Shown piece after piece: positions 7,742-16,212 of a stretch of DNA of 64,000 nucleotides. The DNA comes from Gemmatimonadota bacterium (GTDB lineage Bacteria; Gemmatimonadota; Gemmatimonadetes; Gemmatimonadales; Gemmatimonadaceae), in NCBI GenBank assembly GCA_016871855.1, contig VHBQ01000004.1, positions 1 to 64,000 on the forward strand, in the 5' to 3' direction. Below the pieces are notes generated by a model. That model did no database searches. It was not told the origin of the DNA and saw nothing but the letters and a program-made list of their open reading frames with translations. How positions within the stretch are numbered: position 1 is the stretch's first letter; each line of letters starts with the position of its first letter. A program made the position numbers and the translations under genes.

Positions 7742-8407
7742 GTGAAAAGTACGCCGGGAGCCGACGCGCGGCGATGCTTGCGTCCTGCGCACACACCGAC
7801 GCCAGCGGCCGCTCCGCCTGTTGTTGCCGCGCCGGTTGAGGAGGTGGCGCGTGCGAAGATGTCGGAACCAGCGACGCGCGTCGCGCGGGACGCCGCGCGT
7901 CCCGCGCCAGTCACAGGCGCGGTGGACGTCGCCGCGCCGTCACGCGACGCGGCGGTCGCCGTCGAGGCAAAGGAAGTGGTCAGCGCCGAGCGCGTCGTGC
8001 GGGAACGCGAAGCGACAACGGCCGTTGCCGCAAAGGCCGCGCCGACTCCGGAGGCGCTGGCGGCGTCCGTCATGCCAACGGCACAGAACGCCCTCCAGGC
8101 GCAGCGTATCACGAATGTCGGCGGTGTGGCCGGGGGAACGGCCGCGGCGCTGCGCGCGGAGGCACGGCAGGCGCCGATTTGCTATCGCGTCCTGCCGGAC
8201 AGCGCACCGCCGGCAGCAGCGGTCGTGATGCGGCTCGTACGCGTATATGGTGACACGCTGCACCTTGAAGGCACACCGGCGAAGTCAGCGGAGACCGCCT
8301 GGCTCGTCCCGCGTGGCGCAACGTGGCGCGGCATCATGATCACGCGCGGGGACACGGTGCGCGTGGTCCCGGCAACGGGCATCCTCACGCTCTGTCCCGC
8401 TCCTTGA
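7742..8407 (+). CDS. Ala/Pro-rich protein, probably N-terminally truncated
   Basis: A 221-residue frame starting with GTG. Residues 15-130 are an alanine/valine/proline-rich linker. The C-terminal 80 residues look folded: ICYRVLPDSAPP, then strands through TAWLVPRGATWRGIMITRGDTVRVVP, ending LTLCPAP. Codon third positions are strongly GC, so it appears to be true coding sequence. There is no signal peptide, membrane segment or zinc-finger domain ahead of the linker, and no ribosome site is evident. The frame is closed by a stop at 7706-7708. The C-terminal pattern recalls the tail of anti-sigma factors in related genomes, so this may be the remnant of a longer gene. Function unknown. Confidence 0.5.
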   Translation: MKSTPGADARRCLRPAHTPTPAAAPPVVAAPVEEVARAKMSEPATRVARDAARPAPVTGAVDVAAPSRDAAVAVEAKEVVSAERVVREREATTAVAAKAAPTPEALAASVMPTAQNALQAQRITNVGGVAGGTAAALRAEARQAPICYRVLPDSAPPAAAVVMRLVRVYGDTLHLEGTPAKSAETAWLVPRGATWRGIMITRGDTVRVVPATGILTLCPAP

Positions 8408-8419
8408 GTCGGAGGGAGT

Positions 8420-8450
8420 CGCCGCGCCGGAAACGTACGCCGGCGCGGTG
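8420..8450. terminator. Hairpin between convergent genes
   Basis: A 9-bp perfect stem CCGCGCCGG/CCGGCGCGG (8422-8430/8440-8448) with a 9-base loop, extended by a G-T and a C-G pair. It is centred in the 60-base gap between the convergent genes ending at 8407 and 8468. There is no T-tract, so the assignment rests on position and stem strength. Confidence 0.5.
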
Positions 8451-8467
8451 CGTCGCGCGGTGGATCG

Positions 8468-9406
8468 CTACTTCGCTCCGTTGAGGCTGATCAGCACCAC
8501 CTTGCCGTCATTGAAGAGCGGCACGGCGATACGCTGGCGCTTCGGGTCGTAGCCGATGTCGGCGGGGTTGGGCAATCCCTTGAGCAGCGTGGACGACGCG
8601 CCGTTCGCGAAGACACTAAGGGACGAGTCGGCCCAACTCGTGTAGACGGCGCGACCGTCGGCAAGCACCTCGAGGCCGTCGCCCGCACCCGCGCCGGAGC
8701 CGAGGGAGTCGGCGGTAGCCATGCCCGGCTTCCAGCTGAAGAACGTGGTGCTCGCGAAGGCATTGATGAGGAAGCGCTGCGCTTCGGCGTCGTACGCGAT
8801 GCCGTTGGGGCCAGGCGACCCGGTGAAGTTCACCACCGCCTTGTACTGCCGGCCGATGACCTGGACGATGCGATCCGGCCCCGGGTGTGTCATCTCCCCC
8901 TTCTCGTCGAAGCGCACCCCCGTATCGGTGATGTAGACCGATCCGTCGGGTCCGGCCACCAGGTCGTTGAGGAACGCCGAGCCCTTGATTTCGATGGACG
9001 CGACCGGCGCGCCGGTCTTGGTGTTGAAGCCGCGCAGGGCGTCGATATCTGCCACCCAGAGCGTCTCACCGACGATCGCCATGCCCTTGGGGGCATTCAG
9101 GATGACACCATTCCGTCCGCCTTCGATGAACGGAATCGAGTCCATCATCGCGCCGTCAGCGGTCAGGCGGGCGATGAAGCCATTGCCATCCTTCTGCGAC
9201 GGATTGCCGTTGATGTTCGAGACGAACCAAAGGTCCTGCGCTTCATCGTAGCGCACCGACTCTGGGGTCTTGAATCCAGCGGTTTCAACAATGCGTTGCG
9301 GCCCCGACGGGGCGGTTTCAGCGGCGGGTTGCTGTTCCGCGCCAGAACACGCGGCCGCAAGAAGGGCTGTGGCGGACACGAGGAGAGTACGCGGGGAGGA
9401 CGTCAT
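8468..9406 (-). CDS. SMP-30/gluconolactonase-like propeller lipoprotein
   Basis: A 312-residue exported lipoprotein with lipobox LLAAAC (Cys20). The mature part shows the six-bladed propeller pattern of the SMP-30/gluconolaconase/NHL group: KTPESVRYDEAQDLWFVSNI, APKGMAIVGETLWVADI, FLNDLVAGPDGSVYITDTG, GPNGIAYDAEAQRFLI, and a last blade ending in IGYDPKRQRIAVPLFNDGKVV. The N-D-L and D-T-G elements match the metal/active-site strands of SMP-30 lactonases, so a lactonase or sugar-sensing role in the periplasm is possible but unproven. It is transcribed divergently from the Asp-box protein at 9558, with a 151-base shared upstream region. Confidence 0.8.
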   Translation of the reverse strand: MTSSPRTLLVSATALLAAACSGAEQQPAAETAPSGPQRIVETAGFKTPESVRYDEAQDLWFVSNINGNPSQKDGNGFIARLTADGAMMDSIPFIEGGRNGVILNAPKGMAIVGETLWVADIDALRGFNTKTGAPVASIEIKGSAFLNDLVAGPDGSVYITDTGVRFDEKGEMTHPGPDRIVQVIGRQYKAVVNFTGSPGPNGIAYDAEAQRFLINAFASTTFFSWKPGMATADSLGSGAGAGDGLEVLADGRAVYTSWADSSLSVFANGASSTLLKGLPNPADIGYDPKRQRIAVPLFNDGKVVLISLNGAK

Positions 9407-9557
9407 GGCCCTAGGGGTAATGGGGACGGACCGGTCGGCGCTCTCTCGCCTCTGGCGGGACGAACGCCCAACTTATTGGAATGTACGATGCCCGACGAAG
9501 CGCCGCCGATGCATCGCCGCGTCGTGGCTGATCGTATCACCCTGTACCGAGGCTGCT

Positions 9558-12500
9558 ATGCCACTTCTCCGCCGCTTACTGACCGTCCTCGCGATGTTGG
9601 TGCCGACCACGACGGTGCTCGCCCAAGCGTTCGACACCACGGCCTTCGCCGCGCTGCGCTGGCGCGAGATAGGTCCTTACCGGGGCGGGCGTTCGGTGGC
9701 CGTGGCCGGATCGACCCAACGTCCATACGAGTACTGGATGGGAACAACCGGGGGCGGCGTCTTCAAGACGGTGGATGGCGGCATGAGTTGGCAGCCGGCC
9801 ACGGACGGCTACTTCGGCGGTACGATCGGTGCGCTGGCCGTGGCCGAGTCGAATCCGGATATCGTATGGGCGGCAGGCGGCGAGACGCCCATTCGCGGCA
9901 ACACCGCGCCCGGCGACGGCGTCTGGACGTCGCGTGATGCCGGACGAACGTGGTCTCGCATCACGTTCTTCGACCCCAAGAACCACTCGTCGCGCATTCG
10001 CATCCATCCCACGAACCCCGACATCGTCTGGATTGGCGTTCTTGGACACGTCTTTGGCCGCAATGAACAGCGGGGCGTCTTCAAGACCACCGACGGCGGT
10101 CGCTCATGGCGCAAGGTGCTCTACCGCGATGACGCGACGGGCATCTCCGATCTCGTCATCGATCCGGCCGATCCCCGCGTGCTGTATGCGGCCTTCTGGC
10201 ACGCCTACCGCACGCCGTGGTCGATGAACTCCGGCGGTCCCGGCGGCGGCATCTTCAAGAGCACCGACGGTGGTGAGTCGTGGACGGAGCTGACGGCCAA
10301 CCCCGGGCTGCCCAAGGGGTTGCTCGGCAAGATCGGTCTCGCGGTGTCCGGCGCTAGGTCGAGCCGCATCTGGGCGCTCATTGAGGCCGATGAGGGTGGC
10401 GTGTACCGCTCCGATGACGGCGGCGCGACGTGGGCGAAGCTGAACGACGAGCGCAAGCTGCGGCAGCGCGCGTGGTACTACTCGCGCATCATCGCCGATC
10501 CCAAGGACAGCAATGTGGTCTACGCGCTGAACGTGCAGTGGTTCCGGTCGCGCGACGGCGGCAAGACGTTTGCGCAGAACATGCCGGTGCCGCACGGCGA
10601 CAATCACGACCTGTGGATCGCGTCGAACGACCCGGAGCGCATGGTGCAGGCGAACGACGGCGGGGCCAACGTGTCGTTCAATGGCGGCCGGTCGTGGACC
10701 AATCAGGCCTTTGCCACGGCGCAGATGTACCATGTGACGACGACGAACCACTTCCCCTACCAGGTGTGCGGCGCGCAGCAGGACAACAGCACGCTGTGCG
10801 GCCCTTCGCGCAAGGAAGGGGGGATGACGATGGAGGATTTCAAGGAAGCCGCCGGTGGCGAGTCCGGGTATCTCGCCGCGAATCCCGTGAAGCCCGACAT
10901 CATCTTTGGCGGTTCCTACGGCGGGCTGCTGACGCGCAAGGATCTTGCGACTGGACTTGAGCGGAATGTCAGCCCGTGGCCGGACAACCCGATGGGGTAC
11001 TCGTCGGAGGACATCCAGTACCGCTTCCAGTGGACGTTCCCGATCATGTTCTCGCCGCACAACGCAAACGTCCTGTATGCGGCGGGGAGCCAGCTGTTCA
11101 AGACGACAAATGAAGGGGAGAGTTGGTCCATCATCTCGCCGCCGCTGGCGCGCCGCGACCCCAAGACGATGGGCGCATCCGGCGGGCCGATCACCAAGGA
11201 CCAGACCGGCGTGGAGACGTACGGCGTGATCTTCGCGCTGAGCGAATCCCCAATCACGCCGGGGCTGCTCTGGGCCGGCACGGACGACGGGCTCATCTGG
11301 ATCACCCGCAACGGCGGGGTCAACTGGACAAACGTCACGCCCAAGGACATCGGCGACTTCACGCGCGTCTCGCTCATCGATGCCGGGCACTTCAACGCTG
11401 GCACCGCATACGTGGCGGCGAACCGCTATCAGCAGAACGACTTCTCGCCGATCCTCTACAAGACGACGGACTACGGCAAGACTTGGACGCGGATTGTGAG
11501 TGGCATTCCGGGCGATGAGTTCACACGGGCGATCCGTGAGGATCCGACCAAGGCCGGCCTGCTCTACGCCGCCACGGAGAAGGGAGTGTGGGTGTCGTTC
11601 GACGATGGCGCGCACTGGCAGTCCCTGCGGCGCAACATGCCCTCGGTGCCGGTGCACGACATGGTCGTGAAGGACAACGACCTGGTGCTCGGCACGCACG
11701 GCCGGTCGTTCTGGATCATGGATGACGTCTCGCCGCTGCGGCAGTTGGCCGCGGCGGTCACCGCGAAGACGGCCCATCTCTACAAGCCGGCCGACGCCTA
11801 TCGCATTGATTGGGGGGGCGGTTTCCGGATTCCCGGATCAGGCTACGGCGGGCAGACGCCGGTGGGGCAGAATCCGCCGTCGGGCGCCGTGATCTACTAT
11901 CACCTGAAGGACGGCGGCACGCGTGTGACACTGGAGTTCATCGACGCGAAGGGTGCGCTGATCAAGTCGTTCAGCAGCGACTCGGTGGCGGCTTCCACGG
12001 GCGGCGCGCCGCGCGCGATGCGCGCGCCGAACCGCGCCGGCCTGAACCAGTTCAACTGGAACCTCCGCTATGCGGACGCCGCGCGCTTCGATGGCATGAT
12101 CTTCTGGGCTGGCGGCGTAACGGGGCCGCTGGCGCTTCCAGGGAAGTACACGGTGCGCCTGACGGCGGGGAACGAGACACAGGCACAGACTTTTACCGTC
12201 AAGGCGGACCCGCGGTGGAAGGTCGCGATGGCCGATCTCGTCGCGCAGTTCGACTTCCTCATCCAGGTGCGCGACAAGGTGAGCGAGGCAAACGAGGCCG
12301 TGGTCACGGCGCGCGACGTGAAGGCGCAGGTTGCCGACCGGTTGAAGCAAGCGCCGCAGCTTGGTGACCAGGGCACGGCGCTGAACGGCAAGGTGACGGC
12401 GGTTGAGGGCGAGATCTACCAGATCCGCAACCAGAGCTCACAGGATCCGCTCAACTACCCGATCAAGCTCAACAACAAGATCGCGGCACTGCTGGGGGTC

Positions 12501-12698
12501 GTGGGCTCCTCTCCGGGGCGCCCCACCGCACAGGCCGTGCAGGTCTTCAAGGAGTTGAACGCCAAGCTCGAGGTCCAGGCGAAGCGGATGGAAAAGGTGT
12601 ATGCGGAAGACCTCAAGGCGTTCAACGACCAACTGAAGAAGCTCGGCCTGCCGGAAGTGACGCCGAAGAAGAAGGCGCCCAACGTGGCGGCCGACTAG
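9558..12698 (+). CDS. Secreted VPS10/sortilin-type Asp-box propeller protein
   Basis: A 1046-residue exported protein with a signal peptide ending near VLAQA (residues 1-22). About eleven Asp-box motifs (S/T-x-D-x-G-x-x-W) follow, for example TVDGGMSW, SRDAGRTW, TTDGGRSW, STDGGESW, SDDGGATW, TRNGGVNW and TTDYGKTW, spread over residues 60-720. This fits a large beta-propeller of the sortilin/BNR class. The C-terminal third has an Ig-like strand-rich part (GLNQFNWNLRYADAARFDG), then a helical segment with coiled-coil character from about residue 890, and a lysine-rich end. Family members are often labelled glycosyl hydrolase, but no catalytic residues can be assigned here. ATG 9558 is selected for the signal peptide. 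A strong terminator follows. Confidence 0.88.
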   Translation: MPLLRRLLTVLAMLVPTTTVLAQAFDTTAFAALRWREIGPYRGGRSVAVAGSTQRPYEYWMGTTGGGVFKTVDGGMSWQPATDGYFGGTIGALAVAESNPDIVWAAGGETPIRGNTAPGDGVWTSRDAGRTWSRITFFDPKNHSSRIRIHPTNPDIVWIGVLGHVFGRNEQRGVFKTTDGGRSWRKVLYRDDATGISDLVIDPADPRVLYAAFWHAYRTPWSMNSGGPGGGIFKSTDGGESWTELTANPGLPKGLLGKIGLAVSGARSSRIWALIEADEGGVYRSDDGGATWAKLNDERKLRQRAWYYSRIIADPKDSNVVYALNVQWFRSRDGGKTFAQNMPVPHGDNHDLWIASNDPERMVQANDGGANVSFNGGRSWTNQAFATAQMYHVTTTNHFPYQVCGAQQDNSTLCGPSRKEGGMTMEDFKEAAGGESGYLAANPVKPDIIFGGSYGGLLTRKDLATGLERNVSPWPDNPMGYSSEDIQYRFQWTFPIMFSPHNANVLYAAGSQLFKTTNEGESWSIISPPLARRDPKTMGASGGPITKDQTGVETYGVIFALSESPITPGLLWAGTDDGLIWITRNGGVNWTNVTPKDIGDFTRVSLIDAGHFNAGTAYVAANRYQQNDFSPILYKTTDYGKTWTRIVSGIPGDEFTRAIREDPTKAGLLYAATEKGVWVSFDDGAHWQSLRRNMPSVPVHDMVVKDNDLVLGTHGRSFWIMDDVSPLRQLAAAVTAKTAHLYKPADAYRIDWGGGFRIPGSGYGGQTPVGQNPPSGAVIYYHLKDGGTRVTLEFIDAKGALIKSFSSDSVAASTGGAPRAMRAPNRAGLNQFNWNLRYADAARFDGMIFWAGGVTGPLALPGKYTVRLTAGNETQAQTFTVKADPRWKVAMADLVAQFDFLIQVRDKVSEANEAVVTARDVKAQVADRLKQAPQLGDQGTALNGKVTAVEGEIYQIRNQSSQDPLNYPIKLNNKIAALLGVVGSSPGRPTAQAVQVFKELNAKLEVQAKRMEKVYAEDLKAFNDQLKKLGLPEVTPKKKAPNVAAD

Positions 12699-12722
12699 GC
12701 GCGCGACATCCCGTCAAAAGGC

Positions 12723-12755
12723 ACGAAGGGAGCGGCGACTTGCCGCTCCCTTCGT
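12723..12755. terminator. Strong bidirectional terminator
   Basis: A perfect 14-bp stem, ACGAAGGGAGCGGC (12723-12736) with its complement at 12742-12755, and a 5-base loop. It lies between the convergent genes ending at 12698 (+) and 12776 (-). It is the strongest hairpin seen in the window. Confidence 0.8.
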
Positions 12756-12775
12756 CGTCTGACCGTACCGCAACG

Positions 12776-13378
12776 TTAGCGTGCGCCCTTGGCCTTTGGT
12801 GCCGCGCCCGGCGCGAGGTAGTCCTCGAGGATCACCCACCTGGTGATGTCCGACCGCACCCGCCATTTCGTGGCGTAGCGACCCCGCTCAAGCACGGAAT
12901 CGCGCTCCGAGCGCTTGAGCACCATCACGTAGCTGCCGCTGTCGGCCATCGTGGAGTCGTCGAGCGTCTCAAGGCGCTTGGAGGTTCGTTCGATTCCCTT
13001 GAGAGACTTATCGCGCGCGAGAGTGAGCAGGTGAGAAACGATGGCGGCGTTTCCCAGGATGGTCCCTTCCGGGGTCTTCAACGCGGCGTCGGCATGATAC
13101 AGCTGGCTCAGCATGCGGCCATCCTGATGCACCATGGTGGCGCTGGCCAGGCTATACCCCTGATTGACGGCGATGACGCGTTGCATCGGATCAGGCGGAA
13201 TCAACGGCGGCTTCCCGGCCTCTGGAATGACGGGCTTCGGAACAGTCGACGGAACGGCAATGACGGCTGGCGCATTCGCGGGCGCCTTGGAATCCGGGAC
13301 GGCGGCGTCCTTCGCGGCGGGTGATCCACACGCGACGAGCCCGGCCACGGCAACGGCGGAGACAAACCTGTGATGCAT
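12776..13378 (-). CDS. Lipoprotein with SnoaL/NTF2-like fold
   Basis: A 200-residue lipoprotein with lipobox LVAC (Cys16), then a proline/alanine linker to about residue 65. The remaining part resembles DUF4440/SnoaL-type NTF2 proteins: INQGYSLA-like helix, QLYHADAALKTPEGTILGNAAIV (only part needed to see A-D-A-x-x-x-x-P-x-G), a helix, and a C-terminal sheet ending WRVRSDITRWVILEDY. These folds often bind small ligands; none can be named. The ATG at 13378 lies 8 bases after the fabI stop, so it is the last gene of the lipid operon. Its role there is unknown. Confidence 0.7.
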   Translation of the reverse strand: MHHRFVSAVAVAGLVACGSPAAKDAAVPDSKAPANAPAVIAVPSTVPKPVIPEAGKPPLIPPDPMQRVIAVNQGYSLASATMVHQDGRMLSQLYHADAALKTPEGTILGNAAIVSHLLTLARDKSLKGIERTSKRLETLDDSTMADSGSYVMVLKRSERDSVLERGRYATKWRVRSDITRWVILEDYLAPGAAPKAKGAR

Positions 13379-13386
13379 GATGCGTG

Positions 13387-14310
13387 CTAGGTTCTTGATG
13401 TGAGGTCGGGGAAGTCCGGCGGCATGGCAACCGCCATACCCATCGCATTGTACCCCTTGTCCACGTACGTGGTGGATCCCGTGATGCCGCTGCTCAACGG
13501 CGAGCAGAGAAAGGCGGCGGTGTAAGCGACCTCGGTGGCCGTCAACACCTCGGGAAGGGGCGAGTTGAGTTTGTAGTAGTCCACAAGCGTTTCGACGATG
13601 CCGATGGCGCTGGCGGCGCGCGACGCCATCGGGCCGGCCGAGATGGTGTTGACGCGAACGCCAAACCGCCGACCGGCTTCGAACGCCAGCGTGCGCGTGT
13701 CGCTCTCGAGGGCGCCCTTCGCCGTGGACATGCCACCGCCGTAGCCGGGAATGACCCGCTGGCCGGCCAGATATGACAGCGAAACCACTGCCCCGTCGCG
13801 ACGCATCAGCGGCCCCAGCCGCGCAAGCATGGAGACCAGCGAGTAGGACGAGATGCTCAACGCCGTGAGGTAACCGGCGCGGCTGGTATCGAGGAGCTGC
13901 TTCTTTACCTCGGGACCGTTGGCCAGCGAATGCACCAGGATATCGAGCGACTGATCCCCGTAGTCGGCCAGCCACGCCTTCGCGAGTCCGTCGATCGAGA
14001 AGTCGCCAACGTCTTTATACCGCTTGCTCTCACACAGCTCCTGCGGCGCGTCTCCCAGCGTGTCAAAGGCGGCGTCGAGCGCATAGATGTGCTCGAACGC
14101 GAGCTTAGAGCCATCTGACAAGGTGCGAGCCTCGTCGAGCTTACCGCGCTCAAGGAGGTTCTTGAAGATCGTCATGGCCGGCGGCCATGTGGCCACACTC
14201 ACCGTGGCGCCCGCCTCGGCGAGCGCCTTGGCGATCGCGAAGCCAAAGCCATGGTCGTCCGACACGCCGGCGACGAGCGCCCGCTTGCCTCGAAGGTCGA
14301 TGTTCAGCAT
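13387..14310 (-). CDS. fabI: Enoyl-[acyl-carrier-protein] reductase, plant-type FabI
   Basis: A 307-residue NAD-dependent enoyl-ACP reductase that reduces trans-2-enoyl-ACP in the last step of fatty-acid elongation. The start LRGKRALVAGVSDDHGFGFAIAKAL is a Rossmann loop, shown in part as VAGVSDDHGFGFAIA. The catalytic pair is Tyr180 (SLSYLAG) and Tyr190...Lys198 in GYGGGMSTAKGALESDT. The Tyr-x7-Lys spacing and an insertion of about 40 residues after the first helix are as in chloroplast and chlamydial enzymes, whereas E. coli FabI has Tyr-x6-Lys and about 260 residues. It sits 30 bases downstream of etfA in an otherwise oxidative operon. This form is expected to be a triclosan target, but that is not visible from sequence alone. 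Confidence 0.93.
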   Translation of the reverse strand: MLNIDLRGKRALVAGVSDDHGFGFAIAKALAEAGATVSVATWPPAMTIFKNLLERGKLDEARTLSDGSKLAFEHIYALDAAFDTLGDAPQELCESKRYKDVGDFSIDGLAKAWLADYGDQSLDILVHSLANGPEVKKQLLDTSRAGYLTALSISSYSLVSMLARLGPLMRRDGAVVSLSYLAGQRVIPGYGGGMSTAKGALESDTRTLAFEAGRRFGVRVNTISAGPMASRAASAIGIVETLVDYYKLNSPLPEVLTATEVAYTAAFLCSPLSSGITGSTTYVDKGYNAMGMAVAMPPDFPDLTSRT

Positions 14311-14339
14311 GCAGGGACTATAGGGGGAGCCCTCAGTCC

Positions 14340-15365
14340 CTACAAGAGTTCAGTGACCTTCCTGACCAGTTCGAAGGCATTGGCCACATACACGACATCG
14401 GCCTTGCCCTGCGCCCAGCCGCAGTTGGCGTCCAGGTTGATGGCGCGGCGCTCGCCAATAAAGCGCCATCCCACGACGTGGGGCTCCTCGCCGTGGCAGC
14501 AGGTGGAAAGGCCCTTGGGATGCCGCGGGGTCGCCCCCGTTTGTCCCACCTGATTCAGGTGCGACATGAACGAGAAGACGTTGTGTCCCTCGCTGGACTG
14601 GTCCACAAGGGACTTACTGCTCCCCAGTGACGCACCGGATTTGTCGAGGAATCCGAGGATCATCTGGGCGGCTTCGTCCAGATGCACCTGACCATCACCC
14701 TGCTTCTTCGTCCAACCGACCCCGGCCACGAACAGCAACTTGGCGTCCGGGCGGATGGTCTGCGCGTTCGACGGCGGCGCCTGATTTCCCACCACCGTGG
14801 TTCGGCGCAGGCGGTCATCGATCGGCACTTCAAGGTGCTGCACCGGAACATCCCTCGACACACCGTCCCACCGCGGGAACACCCCAGCATCCACCGTGAG
14901 GAACCACGGGCGCGCCGAGCGTGTGAGTGTGCCGATCATGCGTTGGCGGTAGTAGCCACGCTGGATGCGCAGCGCGCCATCCGCGACCGCGAACCCGCCG
15001 ACGTGCGTATCAACCCGTCCGCCCATTCGCTGGGCGACTCCCGGCAGCACGCGATTGAACCGCGAGGTGGCCGGCGCGAGGACGATCGTGGCCCCTGATG
15101 CGCGGCAGATGGCGTCGAGCGCCGCCGCATCGGTGGCGTAGCGCGACACGGCGAAGTCCCCGCCTTGCACGGCGAAGAACGCATCGGCGCCGCAGCCGGA
15201 GGTCGTCGTGATTGCCCCGGACACGTCGCCGCCGATGATGCCCACGGCGAAACGGGCGTCGGCCAGCTGAGAACGCAGCTCCGACGAACCAGTGAGCGCC
15301 TCGAGCGCGGCGCGCCCCAGCGTTCCGTCATCTTCGGTGTGCGCGAGAAACAGGATGGTTTCCAT
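14340..15365 (-). CDS. etfA: Electron transfer flavoprotein alpha subunit
   Basis: A 341-residue FixB/EtfA protein. The N-terminal half begins METILFLAHTEDDGTLGRAAL, shown to 20 residues. The C-terminal FAD domain carries VVGNQAPPSNAQ, LLFVAGVGWTKK, SLGSSKSLVDQ, FSFMSHLNQVGQTG and the closing helix. With EtfB it carries electrons from acyl-CoA dehydrogenase to the quinone reductase encoded upstream. ATG 15365 has AGAG 6 bases ahead. An ATG at 15371 is equally in frame, and the longest frame (15389) would overlap etfB. The FAD-domain motifs (usually G-x-T-G-x-x-x-x-P) are less conserved than in textbook EtfA, fitting a divergent clade. Confidence 0.88.
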   Translation of the reverse strand: METILFLAHTEDDGTLGRAALEALTGSSELRSQLADARFAVGIIGGDVSGAITTTSGCGADAFFAVQGGDFAVSRYATDAAALDAICRASGATIVLAPATSRFNRVLPGVAQRMGGRVDTHVGGFAVADGALRIQRGYYRQRMIGTLTRSARPWFLTVDAGVFPRWDGVSRDVPVQHLEVPIDDRLRRTTVVGNQAPPSNAQTIRPDAKLLFVAGVGWTKKQGDGQVHLDEAAQMILGFLDKSGASLGSSKSLVDQSSEGHNVFSFMSHLNQVGQTGATPRHPKGLSTCCHGEEPHVVGWRFIGERRAINLDANCGWAQGKADVVYVANAFELVRKVTELL

Positions 15366-15373
15366 GGTCATCT

Positions 15374-16186
15374 CTAGGCCTTGATCCACTCGGCGATTTC
15401 GCGGGCCATCTCGTCCAGCGGCACATCCTTCACGATGCGCGTCTTGCGCTCTTGCTTCGGCAGCTCGAGGCTCATGAAGGTGGTTCCGCCCTGCGCGCCG
15501 ACCTGCACGGACGACGCCTTCTGCAAGGCCGGCATGATCCCGCGCATATTCGCCATTCCCACCTGCGGGTTGTTCGGCGGCTCAGGCAGGCTGCCGGTTG
15601 CCCAGGCAATGGCGCACGGCGGACCAGAGACCTTCGACGCGAGATACTGCCCGCCCTCCACGCGCTCGAGCACCGTGAGCACGCCATCGGCGGTAACGGT
15701 GAGTTCATCGGCCGACAGGAACTGGTCGGTGATGCCTAGCCGCTCGCCGACCATCTGCACGGTGGCGCCGGCATCGCGCGAAGCCGACGCACAGCCGCCG
15801 AAGAGCAGCAACCGCGAACGGTCGAGCGCCGGAATGCGCTCGATGGCAGCGGCCAGCGCCTCGGCCACGTCGAACGCATCGTGGAATCCGCTGGCCGAAC
15901 CATCCACGGCGACGAGTTCAAAGGGGACCTTCTGCGCGATGCTCATCATCAGCTGCTGCAGCTTGGCCTTGGGCCCGAGGCTCACGAGCCAGACCTTGCT
16001 GCCGGGATGCGCCGCGGCGACATGCGCCGCTTCGAAGAGCGCGTGCCCCGCCCACGGATCGAGCACGGCGGGGAGCATCATCTCGTTCTTCAGGCCGGGG
16101 CCGGTCGGCCCCTGCACCGGTTCAAGCGTCTGCAGAAGGTCCGGGACGAGACTGCCCAGGACGACAACGTGATAGCCAGTGGACAT
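15374..16186 (-). CDS. etfB: Electron transfer flavoprotein beta subunit
   Basis: A 270-residue FixA/EtfB protein: a Rossmann-like fold with an N-terminal VVVLGSLVPDLLQTLEPVQ segment, KVWLVSLGPKAKLQQLMMSI, LLLFGGCASASRDAGATVQM and a long C-terminal arm rich in basic residues (LPKQERKTRIVKD). The G-x-x-x-x-x-D-x-G-A-T element corresponds to the nucleotide loop (D-x-x-T-G-Q-V in typical EtfB), changed here to DAGATVQMV. It forms the ETF heterodimer with the next gene, which starts 8 bases after its stop. It lies between etf-QO and etfA in the minus-strand lipid operon. Confidence 0.88.
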   Translation of the reverse strand: MSTGYHVVVLGSLVPDLLQTLEPVQGPTGPGLKNEMMLPAVLDPWAGHALFEAAHVAAAHPGSKVWLVSLGPKAKLQQLMMSIAQKVPFELVAVDGSASGFHDAFDVAEALAAAIERIPALDRSRLLLFGGCASASRDAGATVQMVGERLGITDQFLSADELTVTADGVLTVLERVEGGQYLASKVSGPPCAIAWATGSLPEPPNNPQVGMANMRGIMPALQKASSVQVGAQGGTTFMSLELPKQERKTRIVKDVPLDEMAREIAEWIKA

Positions 16187-16212
16187 CGCGTGGCGCTTCC
16201 TTTCGATGTGGG

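Noticed and set aside
10104-11777. A 557-codon minus-strand open frame
   Set aside because: Antisense to the Asp-box protein; composition of a shadow frame (Arg/Val/Asp-rich) with no motifs.
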